From Belnapia mucosa (lineage in GTDB: Bacteria > Pseudomonadota > Alphaproteobacteria > Acetobacterales > Acetobacteraceae): 64,000 nucleotides of DNA. The notes under the pieces are model-generated. The model was not told where the DNA came from. It searched no databases and saw only the letters and a list, made by a program, of their open reading frames with translations. Made by a program: the position numbers and the translations under genes. Positions 62,601 to 64,000 of the stretch are shown here, one piece after another; positions within the stretch are counted from its first letter, which is position 1, and every line of letters begins with the position of its first letter. The DNA lies in assembly GCF_016775475.1 (NCBI RefSeq), contig NZ_JAEUXJ010000013.1, positions 1-64,000 of the forward strand. The letters run 5' to 3'.

Positions 62601-64000
62601 ACCGCCGCCATCCTCAAGATGCGCGAGCGCGACCGGTCCGAGCCCTTCCGCTACCTCCGGCGGACACCGGAGGGGCGGATCCTGGAAATCTCCTCCAACC
62701 CGGTGCCGAAGGGCGGCTTCGTCGCCACCCATACCGATGTGACGGAGCTGATGCAGGCGCAGAGCTCCGCCGCCGACCGCGCCGCGCTGCTCCAGCTCAT
62801 GCTGGACAGCATGCGGCACGGCATCGCGCTGTTCGATGCCCAGCGATGCGTGGTCGCCGCCAATGCGCTGGCCGACCGGCTGAACGGCCTGCCGACCGGT
62901 GCGCACCGGCCCGGCCGACCGATCGAGGAGATCCTGGCCGAGGCAGCCGCCGGCGGCGTGCTGGGGCCGGAGGCGGCGGCGATCCTGCGCAGCCTGGATT
63001 TCAGCCAGCCGCAGCAGCGCAGCCTCCGCCGGCCCGATGGCCAGGTGATCGAGCTCATCAGCGACCCGACGCCGCAGGGCGGCTTCGTCGTCACCCTCAC
63101 CGATGTCACCGCCCTGGCCAGGGCCGAGCAGGAGGCACGGAGCCGCGCCGCCATGCTGCAGGCCATGCTGGACAACAGCCGGCAGGGCATCGTCCTGTTC
63201 GATACGGAGGGCCGGGTGCTGGCGGCGAATGGCATCGCCGCCCAGCTCAACGGCCTGCCCGTCGAGATGATCCACTCCGGCATGCCGATCCAGACCCTCA
63301 TCCGGGTCCAGGCGGAGAACGGCGTCTTCGATCCCGCCGGGCTGGAGGAGGCGCTGGCCCTGGTGCCGACCGACCGCCCCTGGCCGGTGCCCTATTCCCG
63401 GCGCCGCACCATGCCCGATGGCAGCACCATGGTCGTCACCACCGACAGCGTCGGTGGCGTCGGCTATATCCGCAGCTACCGCGACATCACCGAGGAGCTG
63501 AACAGCCAGCGGGAACTGGAACGGGCGCGCGACGCGGCGGAGGCGGCGAACCGCGCCAAGTCCCGCTTCCTCGCCACCATGAGCCATGAGCTGCGCACGC
63601 CGCTCAATTCGGTCATCGGCTTCTCGGAAGCCTATCAGTTCGACAGGGACCCCGCCCGGCGCGACGAATACATCCAGTCGATCCGCGAGGCCGGGCGGCA
63701 CCTCCTCTCGCTCATCGACGACATCCTCGACGTGACCCGGTCGGAGACCACCGGCTTCACCGTCACCGAGGGCGAGGTCGATGCGGTGGCGACCGGCGAG
63801 GGTGCGGTGCAGATGATGCAGGCCACCGCGGCCACGGCCGGCGTGACGGTGCAGGCGGCGCTGCCGCCCCGCCTGCCGCGGGTCCGGGCGGATGCGCTGC
63901 GGCTGCGCCAGGTGCTGCTCAACCTGCTGGCGAATGCGGTGAAATTCACCCCCGCCGGCGGCTCCGTCATCCTCGATGCGGCGCTGGAGCCGGGGGGCGA
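59667..64000 (+). CDS. giant sensor histidine kinase with ten tandem PAS_7-like domains (3' end outside window)
   Basis: Frame open for 1,444 codons to the window edge; start set by the ATGA overlap with ctaA. From residue about 20 there are ten repeats of about 125 residues, each starting like LLQVLLDSMHHGIALYDRQG, then AANRLA, and ending like DPTPDGGFVLTHTDIT (PAS_7 pattern). Cores begin near 59761, 60141, 60520, 60898, 61281, 61674, 62054, 62434, 62814 and 63180. A shorter linker follows (YIRSYRDITEELNSQ), then HisKA with His1307 in FLATMSHELRTPLNSVIGFS and the start of the ATPase domain (RQVLLNLLANAVKFTPAGGS). No signal peptide or membrane helix, so cytosolic. Repeats 3, 4 and 6-10 carry RHGI/RNGV-type motifs. 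Ligands unknown; a receiver domain may follow beyond the edge. Confidence 0.93.
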   Translation, partial: MIEAPPSPTQTAPIEAETGPAGLLQVLLDSMHHGIALYDRQGRLVAANRLAVRYAGLGEEATRPGTTLAEHIAAQAAAGEYGTGETAATTYALALAHDRSQPSRYIRTRPDGTVLEITSDPTPDGGFVLTHTDITGRAAAEAELREQAALLRATLDALHHGVAVYGPDRRLRFANALAAELTGLPPGSIRPGRLLDEVIAELLAHGEFGTTEEHRLALDALTYDRSRPRAQTRVKPDGRVLDVRSVPMPDGGFIITHIDITRVLAAEGEAKRRAQLLQTMQETMHHGIALFGPDRRLVIANDLAIELAGLTPDEMHPGMSIGEIVAIQFSRGAFGEGAEALAAFRDASGHDRSTTHRMRRHLRDGRIVDSRSDPTPDGGFVKTWTDVTALVRAEAAAEHRAATLQAMLENMRNGVALFDRDHRLVAANRLIAELGGIPSEALRPGTPLDAMIDAQCAANASGDRALDAQFAAQARTADRSLPLRYTRPSRDGRMLDIASDPMPDGGFVITIADVTALARAEAEARRRGEVQQTMLQAMRHGIALYDANHRLVAVNRVTDPTGLVPVPNDPAEAPVWPGMSYEEVIRYQASIGGLGPDPEEEVQRLLALDRSLPHRYLRRGASGRLIDVHSDPTPDGGFAITFTDVTLLAAAEEAAESRAAMLRAALDHMRHGILLFGPDRRLLASNALAMEIGGLAPEELEPGTLLDDQLRSQHARGMYGEGPKADEILAGLLSVNRDKSWLRTRRMPDDRVVEVYSDPTPDGGFVVTFSDVTARALAETNARQRATLLRTTLDNMRHGIALYGPDRRLVLANRLAASFNGMPDFDTRIGSRLEELVREQQERGQFGPEAEASRIADAVIAQDRSRSYHYQRRIPDGRVLDIGSDPMPDGGFVITHTDITELEAAKAEASDRAALLQVMLDNIRHGITYFGPDRRLIAFNHLAEELIGPKGEPLRPGMSLAELGASQEAEGALGTPEETAAILKMRERDRSEPFRYLRRTPEGRILEISSNPVPKGGFVATHTDVTELMQAQSSAADRAALLQLMLDSMRHGIALFDAQRCVVAANALADRLNGLPTGAHRPGRPIEEILAEAAAGGVLGPEAAAILRSLDFSQPQQRSLRRPDGQVIELISDPTPQGGFVVTLTDVTALARAEQEARSRAAMLQAMLDNSRQGIVLFDTEGRVLAANGIAAQLNGLPVEMIHSGMPIQTLIRVQAENGVFDPAGLEEALALVPTDRPWPVPYSRRRTMPDGSTMVVTTDSVGGVGYIRSYRDITEELNSQRELERARDAAEAANRAKSRFLATMSHELRTPLNSVIGFSEAYQFDRDPARRDEYIQSIREAGRHLLSLIDDILDVTRSETTGFTVTEGEVDAVATGEGAVQMMQATAATAGVTVQAALPPRLPRVRADALRLRQVLLNLLANAVKFTPAGGSVILDAALEPGG
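59720..63480 (+). repeat. tandem coding repeat, about 380 bp x 10 (PAS_7 units)
   Basis: The ten PAS units make a DNA-level tandem repeat of about 380 bp. Some units share exact runs, e.g. 61161-61196 and 62316-62351 are identical over 36 bases (TCCGACCCGATGCCGGATGG and on). Overall divergence indicates old duplications with occasional homogenisation. Confidence 0.85.

Noticed and set aside
59720..63480. Regular repeats considered as a CRISPR array
   Set aside because: The period is about 380 bp, every unit is coding and in frame, and the units are protein domains, not short repeats with unique spacers.
59343..63701. Long minus-strand open frames (over 700 codons each) opposite the PAS kinase
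   Set aside because: They mirror the repeats of the plus-strand kinase in the antisense phase, which stays open in G+C-rich codon use. The translations are Gly/Arg/His/Gln-rich with no domain, whereas the plus strand has clear PAS and kinase motifs.

Overview
This is a G+C-rich (by eye about 70%) bacterial chromosome segment, most consistent with an alphaproteobacterium of the Acetobacteraceae (Roseomonas-like). Pointers are the many orphan tripartite-tricarboxylate (Bug/TctC-type) periplasmic receptors, PutA paired with an Lrp-type regulator, a class I lysyl-tRNA synthetase, an Usg-family protein, a TIGR02302/DUF4175 protein, CtaA, and groESL under CIRCE elements. The assignment is an inference from gene content, not from a marker gene. 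Genes are tightly packed. Many start inside the previous stop codon (ATGA or GTGA overlaps), so translational coupling is common here.

Layout. 1-11.3 kb: the end of an IS630-type transposase, small secreted or membrane proteins, then an ABC_sub_bind receptor followed by a Cache sensor kinase, a response regulator and a REC-kinase-REC hybrid, which look like one signalling unit. A lipoprotein hydrolase, two DUF1127 proteins, a GNAT acetyltransferase and an unusual SARP/BTAD-REC-alpha/beta-hydrolase fusion follow. 11.3-13.1 kb is decayed DNA with a LysR pseudogene and a putA 3' remnant. 13.2-17.6 kb is a sulfatase module (formylglycine-generating enzyme, LysR, type I sulfatase, Bug receptor). 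17.7-21.9 kb is lrp/putA. 22.0-27.5 kb is LysR / CocE-type hydrolase / GAF protein / two Bug receptors. 27.5-28.6 kb is an insertion-sequence graveyard.

28.7-46.6 kb is more housekeeping in character: an S24 repressor, a lysK-mprF pair with a truncated mprF, asd, an A+T-rich inserted gene (DUF6602-like, possible PD-(D/E)XK fold), D-cysteine desulfhydrase, a DinG/XPD-like helicase, a TerB-like protein, a zinc alcohol dehydrogenase, a cation efflux protein, TIGR02302 and lysA. 46.9-54.0 kb is catabolic/uptake: an oligopeptide-type binding protein, a dimethylformamidase-like protein and three Bug receptors. 54.0-59.7 kb holds a cold-shock gene, groEL/groES with two CIRCE sites, usg, a VTT membrane protein, a glycosyltransferase and ctaA. 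From 59,667 to the right edge runs one open frame: a giant sensor kinase with ten tandem PAS_7-like repeats, cut off by the window in its ATPase domain.

A roughly 100-bp palindromic intergenic element occurs three times (29.4, 36.1 and 50.2 kb), always beside gene ends. No tRNA, rRNA or CRISPR array was seen.
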